From Microcaldota archaeon (lineage in GTDB: Archaea; B1Sed10-29; WALL01; WAMD01), in NCBI GenBank assembly GCA_027077895.1, contig JALWQZ010000032.1, positions 9,912 through 21,859 of the forward strand: a stretch of DNA of 11,948 bases, read 5' to 3'. Every line of letters begins with the position of its first letter. The first letter of the stretch is position 1. A program made the translations under genes and the position numbers. The notes under the pieces are model-generated. The model was not told where the DNA came from and ran no database searches. It saw only the letters and a program-made list of their open reading frames with translations. Below, one piece after another: positions 1 to 6,484 of the stretch.

Positions 1-1
1 G

Positions 2-1819
2 ATAAAGTACTTCAAGGTGTGGGACGTTTACCCAGAGTCAATAGATTACAAACTAGTCGCAAGCAAGACGAGTCTTTCAACACTGAACATATCCATGCAA
101 CTATCAGACGGCAGATCAGCAAACGTCCTTAATCCAAACGAAACAGAAAAGTGGTTCACATATTGGGGTAAACTGGAAACATTAAACGGCACAGTCCTAA
201 CCCAGAACACGTCCAATTCATCAACTGTGTTGTTAAACCTGACAAACATGCTAGGTGAATACAAACTAGTGTATGGAGTTAACTATAGCGTTTACCCAAG
301 GTATAACCTTTACAGAAGTGACAATGTTTATCTACTGTACACAATAAATTTCACCAATATAACTGCAAGGTATGCTGGTCCAGTCAACGCCTACTACCCA
401 CTGGAAAACACGACAATAAAGGGAGGCACAACCATCTGCATTAGTGGAAACGTAGATTACGACAACAAGATACCTCTAGACATGTATCACTACTCGTTCA
501 CACTAAAATTATCAAATCAATCCTACAGTCTTGCCGTGAGTGATGGTCACTTTTCAAAATGCCTAAAGGCACCCCAAGAAACTGGAAATTACACTTTAAC
601 TCTATCAGCGTCAGGACCAAATGGCATCACAGGCAAGTACACAATACCAGTGGTTGTGAACAACACAATTGTGTACAAACCCACCAGTACAGGAATTGTG
701 GCAAAAAAGATATCCGGGACAACTACTGGTCAGAACCTAGTGATATCAAACAAAAACACGTTCAGCCTGTCTGGGAAGATATACGTATCAGAGATAGGAA
801 AATTCAAGCACTTCAACACAACATACATCAACGGAAACAACATAGTGATAAAGGCGCAGGGTAACACAACGATACCCTTAAAATTGATATACCCGTCATG
901 GACACCACCAGGGGAATACAAACTGCAGATAACCATAACAACAGCACTCGGCAACATAACATTCCCTGTGTTATATGATGTGAAGGCAAAGACATTACCA
1001 AACACAATAACCTATGGTAGGTACTTTGAACAAAACAACAATGAAACCAGAGTCGTGATATACCTGCACAACGGATACACCCAAACCGTCAATGGAACCA
1101 TAACCGAGACGATACCAAAGACGGTTGTGAAGTCCTTATCATACCTATTCCCATCAAATAAAACTCTGCCAAAACTCAGAAAGTGCAGCGAGTCCAACAA
1201 CACATTAGGATGCATAATGAACCTAGCAGTAAAAACAGGGGAATGCGAGATATGCACAACACAACTCTGTTGGTCCCAGTGCATCCAAAATATGTTGAGT
1301 TCAAACCAGACAAACAGCACATATCCAGTTATCTTCATGGAAAAACCAAAGATAATAAAACCTGACCCTGTGGTCTCATGGAGTGTATCTCTAAATCCTG
1401 GAGAAGACAAGGATATAGTATACATAATAAACAAAAAGGTTAATGTAAGTTCATTCCCTAACCTACTTGGAAACTTTAGAGTAATTGAGAACCAGAAAAA
1501 CCAGACAAACGAGACCAACCAATCAACTCAAACCAATGGAAGTCTAGTTGTGTACGGCTCTGGGGGCGGATCCTCTGGTTTCAGCGGGCTTATAATCGCA
1601 GCGATACTGATGGTCGCCATTGGGGTAATAGGATACTTAGTGTATATCAAATGGAAAAAAGAAAACAAAACACCAGACAAGAAAAAAGTGAAGGCCAACA
1701 CTGAACCTAAAACAAAATTGAAACAAGAAGATAAGAAAGAAGAAGAGGATAAGAAGAAGGAAAAGAAGGAAGTTTCTCCTGAGGATGCATTCAAGCAGAT
1801 AGGAAGTGGATTTGTCTAA
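2..1819 (+). CDS. Sequon-rich single-pass surface protein, 5' partial
   Basis: The frame is open to the left edge: five codons precede the GTG at 17 without a stop, so the true start probably lies outside the window and the signal peptide cannot be seen. Numbering from the GTG at 17, about 520 residues are Ser/Thr/Asn-rich and beta-strand-like, with stretches near residues 225-325 and 450-475 that look like CARDB/NEW3-type Ig modules (weak, by eye). At least 25 N-X-S/T sequons are present. Six cysteines cluster at residues 390, 399, 410, 413, 418 and 422, with two more near 141 and 181, suggesting disulfides. A Gly/Ser linker leads into one membrane helix (about 521-544), then a 56-residue Lys/Glu-rich cytoplasmic tail. 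This predicts a type I, N-glycosylated envelope or adhesion protein facing outward. The family and any ligand are not recognised. It ends 2 bp from the convergent PIN gene. Confidence 0.85.
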   Translation: MKYFKVWDVYPESIDYKLVASKTSLSTLNISMQLSDGRSANVLNPNETEKWFTYWGKLETLNGTVLTQNTSNSSTVLLNLTNMLGEYKLVYGVNYSVYPRYNLYRSDNVYLLYTINFTNITARYAGPVNAYYPLENTTIKGGTTICISGNVDYDNKIPLDMYHYSFTLKLSNQSYSLAVSDGHFSKCLKAPQETGNYTLTLSASGPNGITGKYTIPVVVNNTIVYKPTSTGIVAKKISGTTTGQNLVISNKNTFSLSGKIYVSEIGKFKHFNTTYINGNNIVIKAQGNTTIPLKLIYPSWTPPGEYKLQITITTALGNITFPVLYDVKAKTLPNTITYGRYFEQNNNETRVVIYLHNGYTQTVNGTITETIPKTVVKSLSYLFPSNKTLPKLRKCSESNNTLGCIMNLAVKTGECEICTTQLCWSQCIQNMLSSNQTNSTYPVIFMEKPKIIKPDPVVSWSVSLNPGEDKDIVYIINKKVNVSSFPNLLGNFRVIENQKNQTNETNQSTQTNGSLVVYGSGGGSSGFSGLIIAAILMVAIGVIGYLVYIKWKKENKTPDKKKVKANTEPKTKLKQEDKKEEEDKKKEKKEVSPEDAFKQIGSGFV

Positions 1820-1821
1820 AA

Positions 1822-2274
1822 TCAAAACACATCGTGGGAGAGTATATACTCGCTGGGCTTTAATACCTCAAGGTGCTTCTCTTCAAGGTAATTTTCAAGT
1901 CTAGCAGTGTACAAATGGTGCCTATCCAGTGTAATAACCCCTCTTAGATGATAATGTTCTGCGGCTGCAATCAAGACTGCATCGCTAGGATCGGGAATTA
2001 GTTTAAGTAGTTCAGGGTCAAAGTGAATTGTGTAGGACTTTTCCCCCTTCCACTCACCAGGGGAAACGCCAGTGTCTAGAACCTGCCAATCAGCCAGATG
2101 CTCCCTAACTATCTTGTACAAATGCTTAGGAGCTCTAGACCTTAACTCCCTCAAGGTGAAATCAGTAAGCCCTAGATCTGGCTCGTTCGATAGTAGTTTC
2201 TTCAGTATCTTGTGACTAGCCCCCTTTTCACCCCAACCCCGTATTACAACACAAGTGTCTACCAACCAATTCAT
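1822..2274 (-). CDS. PIN-domain (VapC-like) ribonuclease
   Basis: A 150-aa protein with the acidic residues of the PIN nuclease fold: Asp6 in the first strand (LVDTC), Glu43 (LRELR), Asp98 (DPSDAVLIAAA) and Asp117 (TLDRHH). Length and motif order match single-domain PIN proteins, which are Mg2+-dependent RNases; many are VapC toxins, others act in RNA processing. No small VapB-type antitoxin ORF lies next to it, so it is either a solitary PIN protein or controlled differently. Its ATG at 2274 has a GGTGG Shine-Dalgarno four bases upstream. That site overlaps the last two bases of the C/D sRNA terminal stem at 2282-2339, so the sRNA sits in this gene's leader and the two may share a transcript. 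The RNA substrate cannot be told from the sequence. Confidence 0.85.
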   Translation of the reverse strand: MNWLVDTCVVIRGWGEKGASHKILKKLLSNEPDLGLTDFTLRELRSRAPKHLYKIVREHLADWQVLDTGVSPGEWKGEKSYTIHFDPELLKLIPDPSDAVLIAAAEHYHLRGVITLDRHHLYTARLENYLEEKHLEVLKPSEYILSHDVF

Positions 2275-2281
2275 AAAACCA

Positions 2282-2339
2282 CCAGTCAGCTGACCCTCTT
2301 GTCATCACGTGTCAGCACTCATAAGGCTCATCATTCTGG
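2282..2339 (-). ncRNA. Archaeal C/D box sRNA, predicted guide for wobble C34 of elongator tRNA-Met
   Basis: Read on the minus strand from 2339: stem CCAG plus A, C box ATGATGA (2334-2328), 12-nt guide GCCTTATGAGTG (2327-2316), D' box CTGA (2315-2312), spacer CAC, C' box GTGATGA (2308-2302), 12-nt guide CAAGAGGGTCAG (2301-2290), D box CTGA (2289-2286), stem CTGG. All four boxes are consensus, both spacers have the archaeal 12-nt length, and CCAG/CTGG pair to close the kink-turn. Such RNAs assemble with L7Ae, Nop5 and fibrillarin to direct 2'-O-methylation at the base paired five nucleotides before D or D'. The D' guide complements CACTCATAA, the anticodon loop of a tRNA with anticodon CAU, and the rule selects the C of CAU (C34). 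The D guide would select the fifth base of CTGACCCTCTTG; I do not recognise that target. A TATA-like box at 2362-2369 lies about 26 bp before position 2339. Confidence 0.9.
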
Positions 2340-2361
2340 CGATAGTCTTTACCCAATAGGT

Positions 2362-2369
2362 GTTAAAAA
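2362..2369 (-). promoter_or_regulatory. TATA-like box for the C/D sRNA and PIN gene
   Basis: The minus strand reads TTTTTAAC here, centred about 26 bp upstream of the first base of the sRNA stem (2339), which is the usual archaeal TATA-to-start distance. A second AT-rich candidate, TTTATAGG, lies further upstream at 2380-2387. The box could serve the sRNA alone or an sRNA-PIN transcript. Confidence 0.5.
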
Positions 2370-2419
2370 CCTTATGCGTACCTATAAATCAGATATAATG
2401 AAAGGGCAATTAATCCCAA

Positions 2420-2444
2420 TGAAACCAAAACAGAAACAACATAC
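2420..2444 (-). terminator. T-rich terminator-like stretch after the HTH/ACT gene
   Basis: Directly after the stop codon of the HTH/ACT gene the minus strand carries several T runs (GTTTCTGTTTTGGTTTC). This resembles archaeal intrinsic termination, which relies on U-rich RNA without a required hairpin. It separates this gene from the downstream sRNA/PIN unit. The call rests on composition and position only. Confidence 0.4.
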
Positions 2445-2990
2445 TCATACATACCTGTTCCTCCTAGGACAATACTCAACCTTACACTTCTCACAAACTA
2501 CTCTCTGTTTATCCACATCGGGAGTTATTAATTTAACATCACCAACTAGTGATGAAATAAATTTTATGTCTGACACATCTAGCCTAGGTTCGTATATCAC
2601 CTTAAACAAACCATCAGATGAGGAGTATGAGTATTCAAGGAAACTAACCCTGTGCCTCAAATAATCTAAAATTTTCAAACTGGTTAGTGAATCTGTCTTG
2701 ATAACCAAGACTTCATAACCAAGCACAGGTCCTACTCTCTCTAAATCACGCACTGGCACAAGTTTCCCAAAAACCTCCCTGAGAACATAATCTGATTCAA
2801 CATCGTTTATGAAGGAATAAACCGTTTTTCTATTTACGCCCAAAGAATCAGCGATAACCTTTACTGGTATTTCAAAATCCCCTGCAAACACCCTTCTACC
2901 CTTAATGGATATCCCTAGATCATAAAACAAAGAAGCAATCCTCAACTTGACTGGTGCATTTCTAAAGGCATGCTCTATAACTGTAAGCAT
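2445..2990 (-). CDS. HTH plus ACT-domain predicted regulator of amino-acid metabolism (COG2150-like)
   Basis: A 181-aa protein from the ATG at 2990. Residues 41-64 form a helix-turn-helix (ADSLGVNRKTVYSFINDV), and residues about 91-158 have the beta-alpha-beta pattern of an ACT domain (GYEVLVIKTD opening, then LFKVIYEP and DVKLITP). This architecture matches archaeal proteins annotated as predicted regulators of amino-acid metabolism; ACT domains commonly bind amino acids. The last 16 residues hold C-x2-C-x4-C (Cys166, 169, 174) followed by Pro-Arg-Arg, a possible metal or redox site. The frame stays open upstream to 3089, but that extension would cross the divergent promoter and adds a non-conserved-looking N-terminus. 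No Shine-Dalgarno precedes 2990, while a TATA-like TTTATTTATTA at 3012-3022 is about 26 bp upstream, so a leaderless start is likely. The ligand and targets are unknown. Confidence 0.8.
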   Translation of the reverse strand: MLTVIEHAFRNAPVKLRIASLFYDLGISIKGRRVFAGDFEIPVKVIADSLGVNRKTVYSFINDVESDYVLREVFGKLVPVRDLERVGPVLGYEVLVIKTDSLTSLKILDYLRHRVSFLEYSYSSSDGLFKVIYEPRLDVSDIKFISSLVGDVKLITPDVDKQRVVCEKCKVEYCPRRNRYV

Positions 2991-3034
2991 GTTAAATATA
3001 TACAAAGCGTGTAATAAATAAATGGGTGTGTGCA
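2991..3034. promoter_or_regulatory. Divergent promoter region of the HTH/ACT gene and the small exported protein gene
   Basis: Two TATA-like boxes face opposite ways in 44 bp. The plus strand TTAAATATATA at 2992-3002 is about 27 bp before a likely start near 3024 and precedes the Shine-Dalgarno GGGTG (3024-3028). On the minus strand TTTATTTATTA (3022-3012) is about 26 bp before the ATG at 2990. The HTH/ACT regulator could control its neighbour or itself from here; no clear inverted repeat was seen. Confidence 0.5.
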
Positions 3035-3619
3035 ATGAACAAGAATGAGATTGTATTTCTATCAATAACATGGTTGCTTGTCTTTTCATTCTTTAACCCT
3101 GTTTCCTGGTTCAATTCCATAACAAGCATGATTTCTAGCATAATTCCATTCCACCATCAAACACTAGCAGATACTCTCAAATCCGCGAGATATCTACCTG
3201 TGAACAACAGTGCAGTCAGAAAATTTGACTGGATGATAAAGATTGGCTCACCTTTCCTGACCAAGGGGCAAGGCCCCTCATGGATAAATGAAAATGTATA
3301 CGTGGCGTTAGTTGACAAGAACGGAAACATACTGGATGACTACCAGGTCAAGATAGAGAATGGTAAAGTTGTCTGCTACGGAAAAACACCTAAAGTAGGA
3401 GGAAGGGCCACGTGCGGGAAACCAACCATCTGGGTAAAGGTCAATGAGAATGCTGTCCAGGAAATGTCAAAGGTAAAAACAATTGATGAAGGAATAGATG
3501 TTGCGAAGAACTTAATATTCTCAGGAGATATAGATGTCTATCCAAAAACAGTGGCATTAAAGTATGTAGGTCAGGCAGGAGAGATACTCCAGTATATAAG
3601 ATCAGAGAAATCTAGATAA
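3035..3619 (+). CDS. Small membrane-anchored or exported protein, weak SCP2-like pattern
   Basis: I do not recognise this 194-aa family. The start is placed at the ATG at 3035 because GGGTG (3024-3028) lies six bases upstream; an in-frame GTG at 3026 overlaps that site. Residues about 5-21 are hydrophobic (VFLSITWLLVFSFF), suggesting a signal anchor with the rest outside the cell. Residues about 85-180 alternate strands and helices, ending with a pattern (TIWVKVNENA, then SGDIDVYPKTVALKY) that resembles the C-terminal half of sterol-carrier-protein-2-like lipid-binding domains. The resemblance is by eye and weak. Cys114 and Cys127 could form a disulfide outside the cell. The gene is divergent from the HTH/ACT regulator, and its 3' end overlaps the convergent 111-aa gene by 18 bp. 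Confidence 0.75.
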   Translation: MNKNEIVFLSITWLLVFSFFNPVSWFNSITSMISSIIPFHHQTLADTLKSARYLPVNNSAVRKFDWMIKIGSPFLTKGQGPSWINENVYVALVDKNGNILDDYQVKIENGKVVCYGKTPKVGGRATCGKPTIWVKVNENAVQEMSKVKTIDEGIDVAKNLIFSGDIDVYPKTVALKYVGQAGEILQYIRSEKSR

Positions 3620-3937
3620 CTCAGGATTTATCGGCTTTACAAATATGTTCCGGCCTAGGTGTACAAACCCCCAATCCTCTAATTTTGATCTCATTCTCTT
3701 TTTTGGATTTGTCAACTTCACTATGACCCTATCAACCATTCGCTTGCTCTGCATGTGATCAAGAACTAATTCTAAGAGTTCACAATTGCCATCAACATTG
3801 AAAACAGCATCAACCCATTCTCCCGGGATCCCCACTATCTCCCTAGGACCAGCAAGCCTAGCGGTAATTGACTCCTTAGTGTGCTTTCTTCTAAAAGTCA
3901 GTTCATTCTCTCCCCCAACAATCTCCAATTCGTCCAT
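3602..3937 (-). CDS. Hypothetical 111-aa protein, last gene of the mutase/reductase cluster
   Basis: Not recognised. The protein is soluble and charged, opens with a strand-rich part (LEIVGGENELTFRRKH), and ends with VIVKLTNPKKRMRSKLEDWG followed by FVHLGRNIFVKPI. That tail is vaguely like the last helix and strands of GNAT acetyltransferases (the LE-x-GF-x-x-x-G pattern). However, no acetyl-CoA loop is seen and the protein is shorter than a full GNAT domain, so this is only a hint. It lies 36 bp downstream of the geranylgeranyl reductase family gene on the same strand. The gap holds a TATA-like TATATACT near 3965-3972, about 27 bp before a start that would give a near-leaderless message, so it may be read both from the operon and alone. 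No good Shine-Dalgarno precedes the ATG. Confidence 0.65.
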   Translation of the reverse strand: MDELEIVGGENELTFRRKHTKESITARLAGPREIVGIPGEWVDAVFNVDGNCELLELVLDHMQSKRMVDRVIVKLTNPKKRMRSKLEDWGFVHLGRNIFVKPINPELSRFL

Positions 3938-3973
3938 TTATGTCGCCCTTTGGGTTACTATTAGTATATAGGT

Positions 3974-5098
3974 TTACTTGAATTTAAACATTGATGTAAC
4001 ATCGCCATCAACATACTTCAAATACTTGGCCAGTCGCATGGCTTTAATCGGATGCTTAGATACATAACTCATAACAACAGGCCCCAATCCAGATATAGAC
4101 TCCATCTCAGCATTCTTCTCTATAATGCGCAGGATTTCGTCGTCAACAGCATCAAACAACTCCTCAAACTCAGCATCACCAAGTTTTGAATAAAACTTGT
4201 GAACTGCTAGATGAACCCTTAACTCTCTTCCAAACTTCTCTCTCCAAACAGACTCGTATTCATCCAGTGACCCACCCTCACCTACGATTTTACCTAGTAT
4301 CATTGCGCATTGCCCACCTATCGCGATACCACCACCAGTACTTGCCTTAACCTGTGCAGCTGCATCACCGACTAGGGCCAGGTTGTCAAAAACAGAAGGA
4401 GAATTGTCAAATAATGGAATCAATCCACCCTGCTCGGAAATTGGAACCCAAGGATACCCACGAATCTTAGCAAAGAACCTCAACGCAGTTTTTGGGTTGT
4501 ATGCATCATGAACTCTACTAGCAACGTCTGGCCTGTAACCCAGACCCATTCTAACCCTATTCTCATCAACGGGAACTAGCCAGGCAAAAAACCCTGGAGC
4601 GAATGAACCAAAGTGGATTTCAACCGTGTCCACATCTACCTTCATCCTATTCTCAATCTGATATGCAACAACATAGTTTCTATTTATCCCATGCTTCCTA
4701 GCGAAATAACTCGCCGCCCCATCCGCTGCAATTGTTATACTCTCCTCATCCAACAGTCTCCTCCCAAGTTCAATACTAGCACCTTCAGACGTTGCCTCGT
4801 TTGCAATCTCATTATCAAACTCTGTTCTGTCTATGACTAAGGCATATCCCTTTCTCTTCCTCAAATAGAATTCTTTGCCACTTGGAGAGACAAACCTTGC
4901 TTGCCCTATCTCGTTGAGAACAGAATCTGCATAATCCACATCTAGTGCATCGAGCCCAGACCTAGAAACCAGCCCAGTACACTGGACAGGTTTCCCTATC
5001 TCACCATGCTCCTCATAAACAGTTACATCCATTCCTTTCCTAGCAATCTCCCTAGCAGCCAGCAGACCGGCCGGTCCCCCTCCTGCTATCCTAATCAC
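3974..5098 (-). CDS. Geranylgeranyl reductase family FAD-dependent protein
   Basis: A 374-aa flavoprotein. GGGPAG at residues 6-11 is the dinucleotide-binding loop, ending in an acidic VYEEH at about 27-31. QCTGL at 39-43 matches the Cys-containing motif of the family. APGFFAWLVP at 167-176 corresponds to the YxWxFPK-type substrate-cavity motif, here with Leu-Val-Pro in place of FPK. LVGDAAAQVKASTGGGI at 242-258 is the second FAD motif. Archaeal members saturate geranylgeranyl chains of ether lipids (digeranylgeranylglycerophospholipid reductase), and some act on dolichol-type carriers; the substrate here is not decidable. The start is a GTG whose sequence overlaps the mutase stop (GTGA, 5098-5095), implying translational coupling. 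A membrane-peripheral site of action is expected. Confidence 0.88.
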   Translation of the reverse strand: MIRIAGGGPAGLLAAREIARKGMDVTVYEEHGEIGKPVQCTGLVSRSGLDALDVDYADSVLNEIGQARFVSPSGKEFYLRKRKGYALVIDRTEFDNEIANEATSEGASIELGRRLLDEESITIAADGAASYFARKHGINRNYVVAYQIENRMKVDVDTVEIHFGSFAPGFFAWLVPVDENRVRMGLGYRPDVASRVHDAYNPKTALRFFAKIRGYPWVPISEQGGLIPLFDNSPSVFDNLALVGDAAAQVKASTGGGIAIGGQCAMILGKIVGEGGSLDEYESVWREKFGRELRVHLAVHKFYSKLGDAEFEELFDAVDDEILRIIEKNAEMESISGLGPVVMSYVSKHPIKAMRLAKYLKYVDGDVTSMFKFK

Positions 5099-6426
5099 CT
5101 GAATCCCTCCACCAATTTAACAAACTCATTGGATAGATCCTTGACCTTGTTCTCATCTTTTGACTCAACTGTCACCTTTATTGTTGGAGATGTGTTGCTA
5201 GGCCTAATCAGAACCCAGGAATCATCAAACTCTACCTTAACACCATCTAGCGTGCTCACATTCTGGTATTCATCAACAATGAACTCCTTTACCTTGCCCA
5301 TAACCCTAAATTTCTCATTATCATCCTTGAACACTATCTTCCTCTTCAACATTGTGTATCTAGGCAGGCCAGAGACCAACTCTGACAATTTCTTGCCATT
5401 CTCCAATAGAATCTGCGCAAGTTTCACTGGGACGACAACACCATCATCAAACGGAAGTATACTAGGAAGAATCATGTGCCCACTGGATTCAACACCAACA
5501 TCTGCATTCATGTCCATCGCGTAGTGTATCAAGTGCGTGTGTCCAACAGGAACTCTAACTATCTTGGCACCCTCTGGTTCAAGGACATCCTCGATAACCT
5601 TGCTGGTTTCAACGTTTGCAATAACTGCCACCTTGCCCTTGTCACTTAAAACACTCCTAGCAAACAGAATCGCTAGATAACTAGGAGGAACAAAGTTTCC
5701 CTTGTCATCAAGTATAACTGCTCTATCCCCATCTCCATCAAAGGCAACACCAAACTCCAATCCTTCCCTGATGATTGTCTCTCTCAGTTTGCCTAGTTTG
5801 TCCGGTTCTGGCTCGCTAGGTCTGTCTGTGAAAGCAGGATTTGGTTTACAAAAAACAAAACTTGGATCAAAATTCATCCACTTGAAAAGATCCTCTGCAA
5901 TCAGTGAAACCGAACCACCTCCGCAGTCAACACCAACCTTCATCCTCGCAAAGTCATTGCTTGCAAAGAATGAGATGTAATCCTTCTTGTGATCAACGTC
6001 ATAAACCTGCCCGTACCTCTTCCAGTTCTTTCTGTAAACAAAGTAATTCTCAACATGGGACACAGCAGATATCTCATCGGAAGACAAAGACAGGCCATTA
6101 GAGTAGTACATCTTCAAACCGTTGTACTCTGGGGGAAGGTGTGAAGCAGTTACTAGCATGCTCAGTTTGGTTCTTTCTAAGAAACCAGAGTACAGAGCAA
6201 CACCAAAACTAGCCATGCCTTGGAATTTAACCTCGCCACCTGACTCCATAAACCCAGATATAAGAGCATGGGAAAGTGATGGACTGCTCAACCGTATATC
6301 ATAAGAGACTGTTGCAGTCTTGTATTTATCACCTAGATAGAGTCCAATGTTGTACATGGTCTCTGAGTTTATCTGCTCCGGGACCGTACCCCTTATATCA
6401 TAAGCCCTGAATATTGACCTATCCAT
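5095..6426 (-). CDS. Phosphomannomutase/phosphoglucomutase (alpha-D-phosphohexomutase)
   Basis: A 443-aa enzyme with all four signatures of the superfamily in order: the phosphoserine loop TASHLPPEYNG (catalytic Ser95), the metal-binding loop DGDGDR (230-235), the sugar-binding loop GVESSGH (311-317) and the phosphate-binding loop RPSNTSP (408-414). The ESSGH form is closer to PMM/PGM enzymes (EMSGH) than to phosphoglucosamine mutases (EESGG). It should interconvert hexose 1- and 6-phosphates, feeding GDP-mannose or other nucleotide sugars for glycans. The ATG at 6426 has GGTGGT three bases upstream. It is the first gene of the cluster with the geranylgeranyl reductase family gene (overlapping stop/start) and is divergent from a GT4 glycosyltransferase. 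The exact hexose preference is uncertain. Confidence 0.92.
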   Translation of the reverse strand: MDRSIFRAYDIRGTVPEQINSETMYNIGLYLGDKYKTATVSYDIRLSSPSLSHALISGFMESGGEVKFQGMASFGVALYSGFLERTKLSMLVTASHLPPEYNGLKMYYSNGLSLSSDEISAVSHVENYFVYRKNWKRYGQVYDVDHKKDYISFFASNDFARMKVGVDCGGGSVSLIAEDLFKWMNFDPSFVFCKPNPAFTDRPSEPEPDKLGKLRETIIREGLEFGVAFDGDGDRAVILDDKGNFVPPSYLAILFARSVLSDKGKVAVIANVETSKVIEDVLEPEGAKIVRVPVGHTHLIHYAMDMNADVGVESSGHMILPSILPFDDGVVVPVKLAQILLENGKKLSELVSGLPRYTMLKRKIVFKDDNEKFRVMGKVKEFIVDEYQNVSTLDGVKVEFDDSWVLIRPSNTSPTIKVTVESKDENKVKDLSNEFVKLVEGFR

Positions 6427-6484
6427 ACTACCACCAATCTATTAATTGGATACAGTTTTTTAAACAAGTTTCACGTAGATAAAA
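6427..6484. promoter_or_regulatory. Compact divergent promoter between mutase and GT4 glycosyltransferase
   Basis: The only strong AT-rich box in these 58 bp is TTTTTTAAA at 6456-6464, which can be read as a TATA element in both directions. On the plus strand it is about 26 bp before the GTG/ATG at 6485/6488, giving a leaderless glycosyltransferase message. On the minus strand it gives a short leader carrying the mutase GGTGGT site. Shared control of the two sugar genes is plausible. Confidence 0.5.

Noticed and set aside
1012..1518. 168-codon minus-strand ORF opposite the surface protein gene
   Set aside because: Antisense shadow of a well-supported frame, no domain and no start signal.
2285..2294. 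Perfect 10-bp palindrome GTCAGCTGAC before the PIN gene, as a repressor operator
   Set aside because: It is explained by the end of the D guide plus the D box of the C/D sRNA and the start of its terminal stem.
2991..3089. N-terminal extension of the HTH/ACT gene to an ATG at 3089
   Set aside because: It would overlap the divergent gene's start and promoter; a TATA box fits a leaderless start at 2990.
5006..5524. 172-codon plus-strand ORF opposite the reductase and mutase genes
   Set aside because: Low-complexity Ser/Thr-rich translation that is the antisense of two strongly supported enzymes; no motif.
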